NCBI GenBank assembly: GCA_037783545.1
Contig: JBBELK010000525.1
Span: forward strand, 1,116,001 to 1,180,000
Length of the DNA: 64,000 bases
Source: Henricia sp. BOLD:AAB3569
Taxonomy: Eukaryota; Echinodermata; Asteroidea; Spinulosida; Echinasteridae
Direction of reading: 5' to 3'
Under the pieces are notes generated by a model, which saw only the letters and a program-made list of their open reading frames with translations, searched no databases and was not told the origin of the DNA. This document shows, piece after piece, positions 13,301 through 25,300 of the stretch (position 1 is its first letter; each line of letters begins with the position of its first letter). Position numbers and translations under genes: made by a program.

Positions 13301-16300
13301 GGCTTGGGAGTCACACTATGTGGGAGATCTCAGGTAAGTCATTCGTAAATTGTTAAAAAGGTAGAGTACATGATTGGTAAACTGTTACAAAGAGCTTTAT
13401 TTCCACTCGTGATTAAAAGCCCATTTTGATAAAACCGCCTTGTAGAAATTTCAGCCACTAGAGGCAGTAATACTTCAGAAAACTTGAATGCTTCAGATAC
13501 TCAGTTGAATGGTAAAAAAGTCTTTTGCAAAAGACTTTTTCAGAAAACCACCTTCAGTTGTTAAAATACCATTTTGGACAGAAATACATTCATGTGGTGT
13601 TTGGTACCATTGTTATTAACTCCTTAAGGGGTTTTTCTTGTCAACTCAGAAAATAATATTGGGGTCATTGCAAACTCGTATCATTTGCAGAAGAAATTTT
13701 TATACAAATCTCAGGAAAATGTGTCATTTGTTTTGGAGAAATTAGTCAGATTTCAAACAGTCTTAGCTGAGTTTTTGCAGCCACAATAACATTAAAATAC
13801 GAAAACAATGGAAATTGGGTACCGCCTGGATTTTCCTGGTACCACCCGGGAATTTCCATTGTTTTTTTTTTTTTATTGTATTGAGCTAATTTCTAGACAA
13901 AGGCTGAATAGCCTATGTGGTTAGGACTGGTATGTTAAACCAATTCGAGTTTTAATCCCAAATTTCTTTGCTGTGGTAAGTTTAAATGAAACATCTCTAG
14001 AATTCAATATGTTTCTTTCTCCAATTCTAAATCTTAGAGCTGTAAACAACGGCCTGATTGATACGTACCAACTCAAATCGCTAGATGGCATCCTACAGGG
14101 CGACATTGCAGACATGGCTATTCTGAGGCGCGCCGATGGCCGCCTCATCATAGTGGATGGTTATGAACTCCCTGAAACCTTGCCGGAGAATGCAACTGAT
14201 GCAGACATTATTACCCATATGGCTCAGATGATGCCTGATAACTTTGCCCTTAGAGAGCCCTATCACAAGGCCATACGATGTATGGGATTTGTCTTTGACA
14301 ATGGGATCTTTAACAAGTAAGTGTTTGTGCATGTGAATAATTATTAATTTAAGTCGGTATAGCAAACATCTGTAGTTGTCATGCGAGCTGAGTACATCAA
14401 GAATCTTGCACTTGAATGGAAAATGTATAGGTCATTACATTGCTGTGATAGTGGAATCATGATCGTGTTAAATTGGTGACTGAGTTAGTTACTTTAACCC
14501 TGCGCGTCCAATGCAAATTTTACGCATGCGGTTGCACAACCGGCATCCATTTTAGACGTTGGGCATTTTACGTGGTTATGCATTGGTTGCTAGTACAGAA
14601 TCAGTTCTCAAAGGGTTTAAATACTGCCTGCACAATGTCGGCAGATTACAAAGTCATCAAAGGCCACTGTCTACTGGGTTATTGACCCGACAATAATTTG
14701 ACAGCGCTAAAAGCAGAAACGGAGGTAGAATTAGACGAAATTTTGCTTCAATGGCGCGATCCATATTGTATTTTCTATTTATTTATTTTTTTGCCATTTT
14801 AACAGGCCGTACTTTTTTTAACGAGCGTCCTCAATTGATTCAGTAATTTTGTGAAGAAAACTTTTGCGAGTCTACTTGTCACGCAAGTATAATATTGTGC
14901 AGTGTGCGCGGCTGGAGCGATGCGGCAAGCAGCCAACGAACCAATTTTACCTTTCGCTTCAACGGTAGATATTGCCTGGATTCTTTTTCATATTATCCAC
15001 ATTTGTAGGCCTCATAATAAACAAGGTAAATATTTCAAACAAAATTGGTTCTTGTGATGCCTAACTAAAATGTTTTTAACATTGCATTTTGCACGATGCT
15101 GATGGTACGGTGGTGTTTAAAACGATTCTCTGAAAAGTTGAAGTTTGCGTGGCCTTACGTCTCGCCCCGCCCCCTCCCCCTAGGAAGCCACGCCCCTTCT
15201 GGAACGTTTGTTTTTCTCCAATCTCACAACTGCATTTCGTGGGGCAGTTTATTTGTTCCTTGAGGACATGCATGGTTGCACATATTGTTTCCATTGTTGA
15301 ACGGTTTAAGTAACAAAAGGAGCCCCACGAAATGGCGGATATTCGATACGGTCTATAGGCAGGGTGAGGCATTCCTTATTTTTAGGCCACCCATTTTTGA
15401 AATAACTTTTACAGCTGTAAAACTATCTTTTTTGCACTAATTTCACTTTTGTAGAAACAACCAACTCTTCTTCATTCCTCTAACCCATAGTTTTTTAACT
15501 TTTGGACGATAATTGATCATAGACGATAATTGACGATAATTGAGCATAGAACGCCATCTTTAATTTGTTAACCTTTGGCCAGTTATTCCTGTTTTTACCC
15601 CACAATTTCCTTCAAAAATCAAAACCCTGCCCTCTTTTCACAAAAATAATCTTGTCATTCTGAAGAAAAAGATCAAGAGTAACACTATAGGTGAGTGGAT
15701 TAATAAAAATGACACTTTTACTATCTTATATGGAACGGGGTACTAAAAGTAAGGAATGCCCAGGGTGATTTGGGGTAGTACAGTGTAAAAAAGCTTAACC
15801 ACCGTCTCAATAAAAAGGAGAATTGGCTTATGACGACTGTGAATTCTGCACCATCGTTTTTTTATTCACCAGTGACACCAAACCAGAAATGGGCAAGAGG
15901 AGACTCGGCAAGTATCCCTTAATGCTTGACAACTATGAATCAGCTGATGTGCCCGATCTATTCTTCACTGGTGCTATATCACATGCTATTGACTATCGCA
16001 AGTCAGCCGGGGGATTCATCCATGGATATAGATATACCGGTAGGTCACGCTTTGGGCGTGTTTGTTTCGGATGAATCCCGATACAGGTCTGCGCAAATTT
16101 AAAGCCGTCTCAAGCCGACCTCGCGACGACACAAAACAGTCGGCGACATCAAATTAGTCGGCGATTGTTTTGAGACTGTATTAACCCCTTTCGAACACGT
16201 GGGAATACGTCATTTTATAGGAGTCAAATAATGCTGAGTTACTGTGGAAGCGATGTGCGTGTGTGTTGTGTGTGTCTGGTGGGCGTAATGCGGTTTAATC

Positions 16301-19300
16301 ACAGATATCTATTAACAATTAATAGATATCTGTGGGTTTAATTCACCAATGGGAGTCTTAAGTACATGTATAGCGCGTTACGTGTGCTATGGACACGCAC
16401 AACGCGCATGCACATTGCTTCCACAATGATGCGGCATTATTTGACTTACAAAATTACGTCATTGGAAAGGGGTCAGTAGCTCCGATAGCCTTTATTAAGG
16501 CCTCACTGCTGGGCGGCGAGTCGAGCGCCAGAACGAGAGCGCCACCATGCGACGAGGACGGAACGAACAGCGTCAGCTGTGAGGCCTTTACGGACTGGCA
16601 ATAATTATTTATTAATGTATACAGCCCCTGTTACATTATTCATCCATGCGTTGTTGTGCTGCGAATGTATGTTTGTGTAAAGCGCGCGCGCGTGATTACA
16701 AACCGGCGCGCGCGAACATGATTGGCTCGCATTGTTAGCTATTCAACGCATGCACACGCCCACTGTGTCATACGTAATGAGCATTCTGCTACCTCTCAGG
16801 TAGCAAAATTCCCAGTCCGTAAAGGCCTCACAGCTGACGCTGTTCGTTCCGTCCTCGTCGCATGGTGGCGCTCTCGTTCTGGCGCTCGACTCGCCGCCCC
16901 AGCAGTGAGGCCTTAATAAAGGCTATAGCTCCGACGGCATTACGACAATTGGCATCAGGCGGCACTAAAATAAAATCAACAAGCGCAAGAGTAGAACGTG
17001 TTCAACGTTTGCGATGTGATGCCGATCGTCGCAGCCAAGTTCTATGGAAGAAAGCAAGATGCACATGTGACGGGCGCGTGGCACTCGCATCCAGTTTCTC
17101 TTCAGCCAATCGGCGTGCAGGGTGATTAAAGGTGCACTCGTTCATGCCACGCAAATTCCGATCGTCCTTTTCGAGAAGCGGTTCGGTGCTGGATCCAAAA
17201 TGGTAACATAAGCATTGCAAAGATTTGGTTTTTTGTTTGTTTATTTTTTAGTGAATCGTGTCGATTAAATTCTCAGTGACAATGCATAATACAAACGAAT
17301 TAAAGGAGTTATTAAGATTTTTCCACAAAATGGATGTCGCACTATAGGAATCATACTTGCAATTTCCAATTTAGATGTGGAAGCGAAAAGGTTGGAGTAA
17401 TCACTGCACTGGTTCATGGAACGGATAAATTAGTTTACAGAACATCAGTGGTTTTTTTGTTGTTGATATTCTTGAAAATATACGAACTGAGAGTGCAAAA
17501 TTTCCGGATGGTAAAGAGAAAAATATGACAAATGATATGGTATCAAAATCTCAACACCCATGGGAAAAAAATTGAGGTGCTTAAAAATGTGATCTGGACA
17601 CGCTCCTTTTAGGCTATTCATTTATTCATTTATTTATTTTGAATGTCAAAACGAAAATTGAGATTCGAAAAACAAAGCTAAATTGGGATTCGAAAAACAA
17701 AGCTAAATCGGGATTCGAACCCGAGCCACCAGCTTAACCATGCACTGCTCATATTCTTCTACAGCTCGTGCCTTATTTCGAATACTAGAAGTTCGATACC
17801 AATCAGTGCCCTGGCCTACAGTGCGATTACCCATGACTGGACTCATTAATCACATCATCAAGAGAATCAACGAAGCCTCTGGGACCTACCAGATGTTTGG
17901 CATTCTGGCTGACGTCATCATTCTTCACAGGTGATTTTATCGCGTAAAAACTACTGTAGTAGACCCCTGGTAGATTGTTTAATTAGAATTTGGCATGTTT
18001 CACATGAATAACATCAGGTGACGTACTTCCTTTCACATGCACACTTGATATCCACTTGACCAGAATAATTTGTTGTTGCTATGTGGTGCACTCGGCAGGT
18101 GCGAAGTACAGAATCAATACTGTGTTCACCATATGAGAGAATGGCAAAAAGCAACCATACTATCTGCAGCACGATATGTAGCAGAAGGGTATCCCTTCTA
18201 CTATTGTTCCCCGTTGTCTCAAACCATCCAAGGAATTGTTTTAGGGGGTTGGGGGGAGGGGTGCGCGTTGACAAAAGGGAAGAGTGTGTTGAGGTTAGGG
18301 GCGGGAGTCCCTTTGCCACATAGTGGCTGATTATGTAAAAGTCGTTATAAAAGTCTTGTAATGTCTGAAGCAGTCAAACTTTGTATCAACGATCATTCAG
18401 CTTTAATCGTCAAAATGTCTCGATATCATGCAGGAAGATTTTGTAGGATTGAGAAAGGTTAGGGCTAATGCCTAAGCATCACTGAATAAGAGCAGTAGCA
18501 CCTTAAAGGCCTATATGTATCATTTGCAAGATAGAACTGTTGACAGATTCGTGGAATAAGAGTGTAACATATCTAAGGAAGAATGTTGGTAGACTAGCCT
18601 TAAGAAATTTTAGCTACATAGATGCATCAATGCTTTAGAAAACCTTGAAAATCTATATGGATTTTGTGTAGAAGTGAAAAAAGTGCACGGGACTTTTTTA
18701 GAAAACCTATACTAGGTCAGTCGGAATTTCGTCGTCCGTGTAGGACTTTAATACTTAACCAGACCTAAACAAGTTGGGTTCTTATTTATTGTTGAAAGTA
18801 GAAATCGATGTTAAAAAGAAATTCTGAGGGTCTTTTTCGCGTTTTTGTCGGTTTTTGACGCTGGAACTACTTTGTTTTTCCCGGATTCACAACGAGTGCG
18901 TCGCCATTAAACAGGAAACCGATTTTTACTTCGCGACAGACCATACCATTATTTGTGGGGTGTGTGGTTTATGAAAATTGAAGCACATTGCCAATGTATA
19001 CATTATGCAACCATCAGAATTGTAGCTCATAACATTTAAAATGTTTTAACATTATGCTGTAGTAGAATAAATTCTTCTAGTTTCAAAATTTAAATCGTTG
19101 ATGTGTTTATTTTTATTGTGCATTTCCTGCTATAAAATCGACCACTCTGATGATTGGCACTTAAGTCTGGGATCCATGCCAGTGAAATATAAATATACGG
19201 CATTTTAACGTCATGTCAGAGAGCCAGACTGAAATGTCCTTTTCGTGTATAGCGCGGCGCCGGATGGCCAGCAACAATCATGATTTTCATGGATGGATCG

Positions 19301-22300
19301 CGAAAGATTGCTGTGTATATGAGCAACAAATTACTCGTAAAAATAGAGTAAGTAATGAAGGTAAAAATAGTATAGTATACAAATATTGACTGCTCATGAG
19401 GGTGATGGTGCAAACTATCGTCCCGAGGTTATTTTGAGACGGCAGGCCTGCTATTTTCCCGAGGCCGTAGGCCGAGGGAAAATAGCAGGCCTGCCGTCTC
19501 AAAATAACCGAGGGACGATAGTTTGCTCCATAACCCGAATAAAGAGCAGTCAATATTTGTTTTATATACCTCATACATTGATTTTATGTGTCAAAATTAT
19601 TGGTATTTTTGACCTATGACGCAGAGGTCAAACAATAGTACTTTTTCAGTTGCCCAAAATTGTACTATCCTTTGACCTATGACGCAAAGGTCAAACAATA
19701 GTACTTTTTTTAGTTGCCGTCGGAAATGGTTAAACTATTCCATGTCAGGTGATCTGCTTTTAACCAATCAGTTAACGAGACTCAATGTATGAGGTATATA
19801 ATAAGCTTTATGTTGCTAGCGGTCCGTGTTTGCTAATTCGTGGTTTAAGTGGCATAAATTCACAACTGAAAAACACACTCCAGGCACCAGCGCAGTGTAC
19901 ACGGCACAGTGAACAAGTGACAGCGACAGTCGTCCCGTTTTAAGACATCTCGACCGGTCACGGTCGAAAAATTCGGAGAGAATTTGGTGGTTGATCATGG
20001 AAAAACTATCATGCACGTTCGCGAGTTGAAACTCCATGCACTAAGTCTATGGAGCATGACAACAAAAATCCTCAGTGTTTTCAAAGAAAAACTTGATATT
20101 TTCTTATCGTGTTTCCAAACCAAATTTTACACTTTCTGGGGCATTTATGATCATGACATTGTTACTTTTATTAGGAAGAATTAGTGGCGAACGTGTACGA
20201 TATTTATACCGTTCATCATGTCTTACGATCACGACCTTTTGCACAAAACATATGAGACTAGTAAGTGTTTCCTCACAAACATTTTTTTTTCTAACTCAAA
20301 AATGTGGGTATCTCCATCAAATTTGCACTTACCGATGCTTGAGTCATTTTTAAAAAAGAAAAACATTCTGATCAACTTCTCAACCCTCAGTGCCATTTAT
20401 TAGTAATGTTAACTTGTTATTCATTTTTCAGTTCAACAGTGAAGGGGACAAGGCACAAACCACCAGGTGCATTAGGGGTCAGGAAGTGAAGATTTCACTT
20501 ACCTGAACAGTGATTGGATCAGAACTGTCAAGGAGCGAAGACTTCAGATGCAGCACATATTGTCCACACCTGTACCTACATTTGAGGCTCGAGGATAAAC
20601 AGGATGACATCGCCGGTGAACCCAAACGTATGAGCAAGCGTCAAATGCCAACCAGGTATTCATCAAGTGATCTACAATTGTATTACACTTGTTTTAACGT
20701 CTAAAATTGTTTTAACGTCTGTATTCTAAGCATCGATTTTGAAGAATGTAGATATGGATATTTTTTTAAAAAGATTAAAATTAGTTAATTGTTTTTTTTC
20801 CCTAGATCATTCTCCCGAAGAGGTGTATTTGGCATTTGGAAGAGGGCAGCCAACCCATGTCCACTCATTCCCAATAGGAGATGGACCCGCGAAGGTGAAA
20901 GTCGTTCCCAAATGGCATGATGGTGATACCCACCAGCAGCAACTTCAAGACATTGTTTACGTGACTGGAAAACTTTTAAAATTAGGAACAGCAGCATTAT
21001 TACATAAGTGTTACAGTATTAATTGTATTTTCTTGTTATCTACACTACTTGACACGCATTCTTATCATTCCATTCCCTCATTGTGTGTATTATGCAATCA
21101 GTTCATTTCTCCATTGTATGTGTTGTGCAATCACCTACAGGTACAATATGTTCTAAAGAAATCACTGAATTGTCATAATAATGCTTTGCGGGTTGAAGCT
21201 GTTTAATAAAGTGTTAAATAATTTGGAACATGTTTTATTTCCCCACAATTACAGTCGTAGTAATATGTTGATAAAGAGCCTTGTAGAAATTTAAGCCAAT
21301 GCATGAAAGGTAAACAAAAAATATTCAAAACTTAAAACACCTTCAGTTAGCAGTTTTCTTTCACAAAGATACCATATCATGATGTGATTGTTACCTTGCT
21401 TTCAACACTTTTAGTTTTCTTTTTCTTGTCTGCTAGTGAAGTAAAATTTTGGGGCTTTAAAGATAATGAAGACTTTGATGACGACTGACATTGCAAAAGA
21501 TGAGGACAGCAGTGATGGTGCAATGAAGTATTCAAAAAAAGGGAAAAACTTTCTGAACTCCAGGGGCCAATTTCATGGCGCTATTGGCACGAAACATTAC
21601 TTAGCACATAATTTATCTGCTTTATATTGCAAAAGTTGATTGCCTGACAAAATATTGTGATATGTATTTACATGTGCACTAAAATGTTGATACTGTTTTT
21701 AAGCACAATTTGAAAATACAAATTTAGCTGGTCCCTCATCTTACAAAGTAATTCATTAATAAAATCTGTGCTCAGCAAATTTGTGCTAATTATAAACAGC
21801 GCCATGTACAAAGTTCATGGAGCTGTCCAGTACAGAAATGTGCTCAACACAAAGTTTATTTACTTTTCAAAATTGTTTCCAGCCAAATCTATGTGTGATT
21901 TTGTATTACGATTGACTTGTATCCAGGTACTTTAACCTCACAAAACGTCCCAAATTGTTTTGTAAATTTTGAGGTTCAGAATGTTTCGATTTACTGATCT
22001 TAATTTTCGGTTTGTGGAAATAAAGCAAGAAAATCAATTGATCACGTTCAAATGACGTCACTTCCTACAAATCGCCACGTGCATCAGAATTTTGAGCGTA
22101 GTTTTTTTTATGACGCGCATCGGCTGCGCCGTATTTCGAACAAATTTCGAGCAACACGCGCGCGTGTTTGGAACATGTTACAGCGTGTGCGTGCGCGTAC
22201 TTGATAGCGTTTAATACGCAGTCGCATTTCTTCCTACGAAAATGGCTTTCCCATTCAGTGACACGTCCGTTCCGATTTTTAGATGTGGATCGGAAACCAG

Positions 22301-25300
22301 TCTAGCGCCGTATTCGAAAGGACGGATCACGTAATATATGGACGGGGGCGGCCGATTTTAGCAGGGATTACACACTACGAACAAACGCAACAAATATTAA
22401 TATTTTCAAACAGGAAGAATTTATTCCTCTCCCAACACGGTTTTAAAACATTCAAATGCAGTTTCAATGGGTATATGATGCATTTATTGGCGGCGTACTT
22501 GAACTTTCATAAACTGCATACCCTACAAATAATGGTACGATCCGTCGCGCAATGACAGTCGAGAGCCTTGTCAACTGGGCGCGCGGCGAAGCACTCATTG
22601 CTAATCCGATAGGAAGAAAGTAGTTTAAAGATACAAAACCAGAAAAAACGTAAAAAAGACCCTTACATTTTCTTTTTAACATCGATATATGTTTTTACCA
22701 ATCAATAAGGATTCTTACTGTGTAGCTCTGGTTAAGTATTTTGGGTGTTACACGGACGAGGAAATTCCGACTGACCTATACCATCGGTTGTTAATTTCCA
22801 ACATGAAATATCATTTCGTTACCATTGCTATCAACACATTTAGTAAGGTTTTTCTTGTCAACTCATGAAAAACTAAATTGGGTCATTGCAAATGATACAA
22901 TGGGTCTTTAAGCTTGTTGTACGATGCAGCATGGAACAATTAAAGATTTGTTCAGGGACTGATGTTTAACATTCTCACACATTTGTGCCTTTAAAATGTT
23001 GCATTTGTGCCATGCTTTCTGTTTTCCCACTGCAGTGATACTATGGAATACGAGTACATCATGGAATTCCCAGTAAAGCTGATATCGGAATTATCATCAG
23101 TAACGGGGAGGAATGCCAGTCAAATCATCGTAGTCTTAATGGAATACGGAAAAGACTCGGGTAATATAGGTTAAAGTAGTGAAAGACACAAAGTTAATGT
23201 ATTCAGATGAAAAATCTTAAAACGTTGTAACTTCTAGCGTTGTGTCCGAGTGTGCTCTTAGCTTTCCATTAATTCTTGTTTTACCAGGTCCGGGTACAGA
23301 TATCTTTGTACCAAACCGAGCCATAACAGACCCTGAGCTTGGCCATCTCTCCACCTTCCTACATCCCGTATTATATTACTACAGTGCCTTACCAACAGGT
23401 ATTATTATTATTATTATTTCTTTCTGGTACTGAAACCAAGGATTCTTTAAAAGTGCCCATTGCACTGTCGCTCGCAAGCGTGATGAAACCCATGATGAAT
23501 TAGAAACGGCCATGCAGAGACACTCCCTGGGGCACCAGGGAATGCTCTTGGATCGTTTCAGGGTACGTTCAGACGAGGCGTAAGTTAATCGTTAATCCGA
23601 AAATACTAAGTTATTCCTCGTTGGAACGCTCTAATCCACACGCGGAGGAATAAGTTACGCCACCAAACACACTGGACCAACGGCTTTACATTCCTTCCAA
23701 AGGATGGAACAAGTGTTTTCACCAGAGTTCTATTTCCAAGGACCCAACCATTCATTGTTAAAGGCCCTGTAGATGATCTGTGTTTGAGCGATTCTGCGAA
23801 TAAAATCATTATAAATAAAAAAAAAAAGACATCAACAAACTCATCCAAAGAAATTTCAGCTTTTTCAAATGTACGTTTAAAAAAAAACATGAAAATCCAT
23901 ATGCGTTTTTCTGGGCGGGGTGTTTCAAATATTCGTTCTCAGTTGATCGGGTACTATGTGGCTTGCGTCATGCACTCTGTGGCGCACATTGAATATACTA
24001 CGTGTGCGCGCGATCCATAAAAATGCATCGTGGTTGGAACACGCACTCGCAGTATACACAGCGCCCATGCATTTTGGACCGCGTAGATAACTAGAACCAA
24101 AAATAAGTAAATCGTTTGCAAACGATCTAAATAATTTCATCTTTACGGATTATTTTCTGGTAAAATTATATCATTTTGAGCGGAAACCTTGGGTAGTTGC
24201 TATTAATTCAATCTTTACTTTCAGAACTTTTTCCCTGTAAACTCGTCGATTACTTTTTGGGGTCATTGCAAATGATCCACTGGGCCTTTAAAGACTGCTT
24301 TACAGTGAAGTCATGCCTTCCATCATTGTAGGTGTCATTTGACAATCACGACCCACGTGGCCCGAGTGCTAACCGGCAAAAAGAGTGAGAAAAGCGCATT
24401 GGTTGCACTTACCTCTATCGCATTACCTTGCTTTATGTTGTTGCACCATGGCTGTTGCGCCGAGTAAGATAAAAATGTCTTTCTCCAGGCTACATCATGA
24501 TCAAGTAAAAAACACATCCGCTTTTGTAAGCTGAGTATACATTCAATCATTTAAACGTATCGCAACACGCGCGTGCGGCATTTTCAAACGAAAACATGCA
24601 GATGGGTATTTTTTACATTTTTTACATTCCCGGATTTGCACATGGCCGAAAGCAGTCTAGACAGTAAACTCTCAATATAGCGCTCTTCAAGGGACCAACA
24701 TAATTTGAGCTTTATATCCAGAGAGCTAGCGCTATAACCAATGCATACACAATACAGGGAATAATGGCCGGGACTTAGAAAAGGGAGCTTTATATCGAGA
24801 AGAGCTTTGTAGCAGGGGTTGTTATGGGAAGAGTTTACTGTATACTGAAGTCCACTTCTTTCCCAAGTCGATGGATTCCCCAAATGCAAAAATTAAGAAG
24901 TAACACCCCCGTCGAACCTACTAGGATTATCAGATTTTTTTTTTTTTTTAAATCAGAAAATAAGATTTTCTGCCACATGAAATATTTAACACCTGTCCAA
25001 GACTTAACATAATTTGTCCTTAATTTTTGTCAAACTGCCTCCCAGCTGAAGCAATGTCATCCTTAGGTCCTAAGGACTTCCTACCAACTCCGGAACAATT
25101 ACACCACGTCGTGGAGGATTTCCTGACGGACTGGACTGCACCTGTCAGGTTAGTATTAAACCAACCAATGATTGATTTACCCGTTTCCACAATGAACAAG
25201 TGAATTTTATGGTCTTTATCTCGGGGATGATAGGAAATGCATTATTAAAAAAAGTGTATTATCCGGTCAAAACAGCTGTCAGAAAAATATATTGCACAGG

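Larger units (their letters stand above)
18713..22778. mobile_element. Long-terminal-inverted-repeat DNA element E1, 4.07 kb
   Basis: Ends TAGGTCAGTCGGAATTTCGT and the complement at 22,778, flanked by TAC (18,710-18,712 and 22,779-22,781). The inverted repeats extend, diverged, about 280 bases inward (shared words ATCGATGTTAAAAAGAAA, ACCATTATTTGT, GTTTATGAAA). It sits in an R1 copy (18,520-18,712 and 22,782-22,925). It contains the three-arm element, exon-like segments at 20,432-20,655 and 20,806-20,970, an R1 piece and a hAT-like MITE at about 21,558. No transposase was recognised. E2 (34,670-37,019) is a relative. Confidence 0.75.

Noticed and set aside
20806-20970. An extra FOXRED2-like exon between exons 6 and 7
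   Set aside because: Exon 6 joins exon 7 in phase, with the protein continuous against the family, and the peptide has no match to FOXRED2.
20739-21206. 155-residue open frame as a free-standing host gene
   Set aside because: It begins inside an intron-like tract, is repeated and broken in E2, and lies within a transposon. Reported as an exon-like segment instead.
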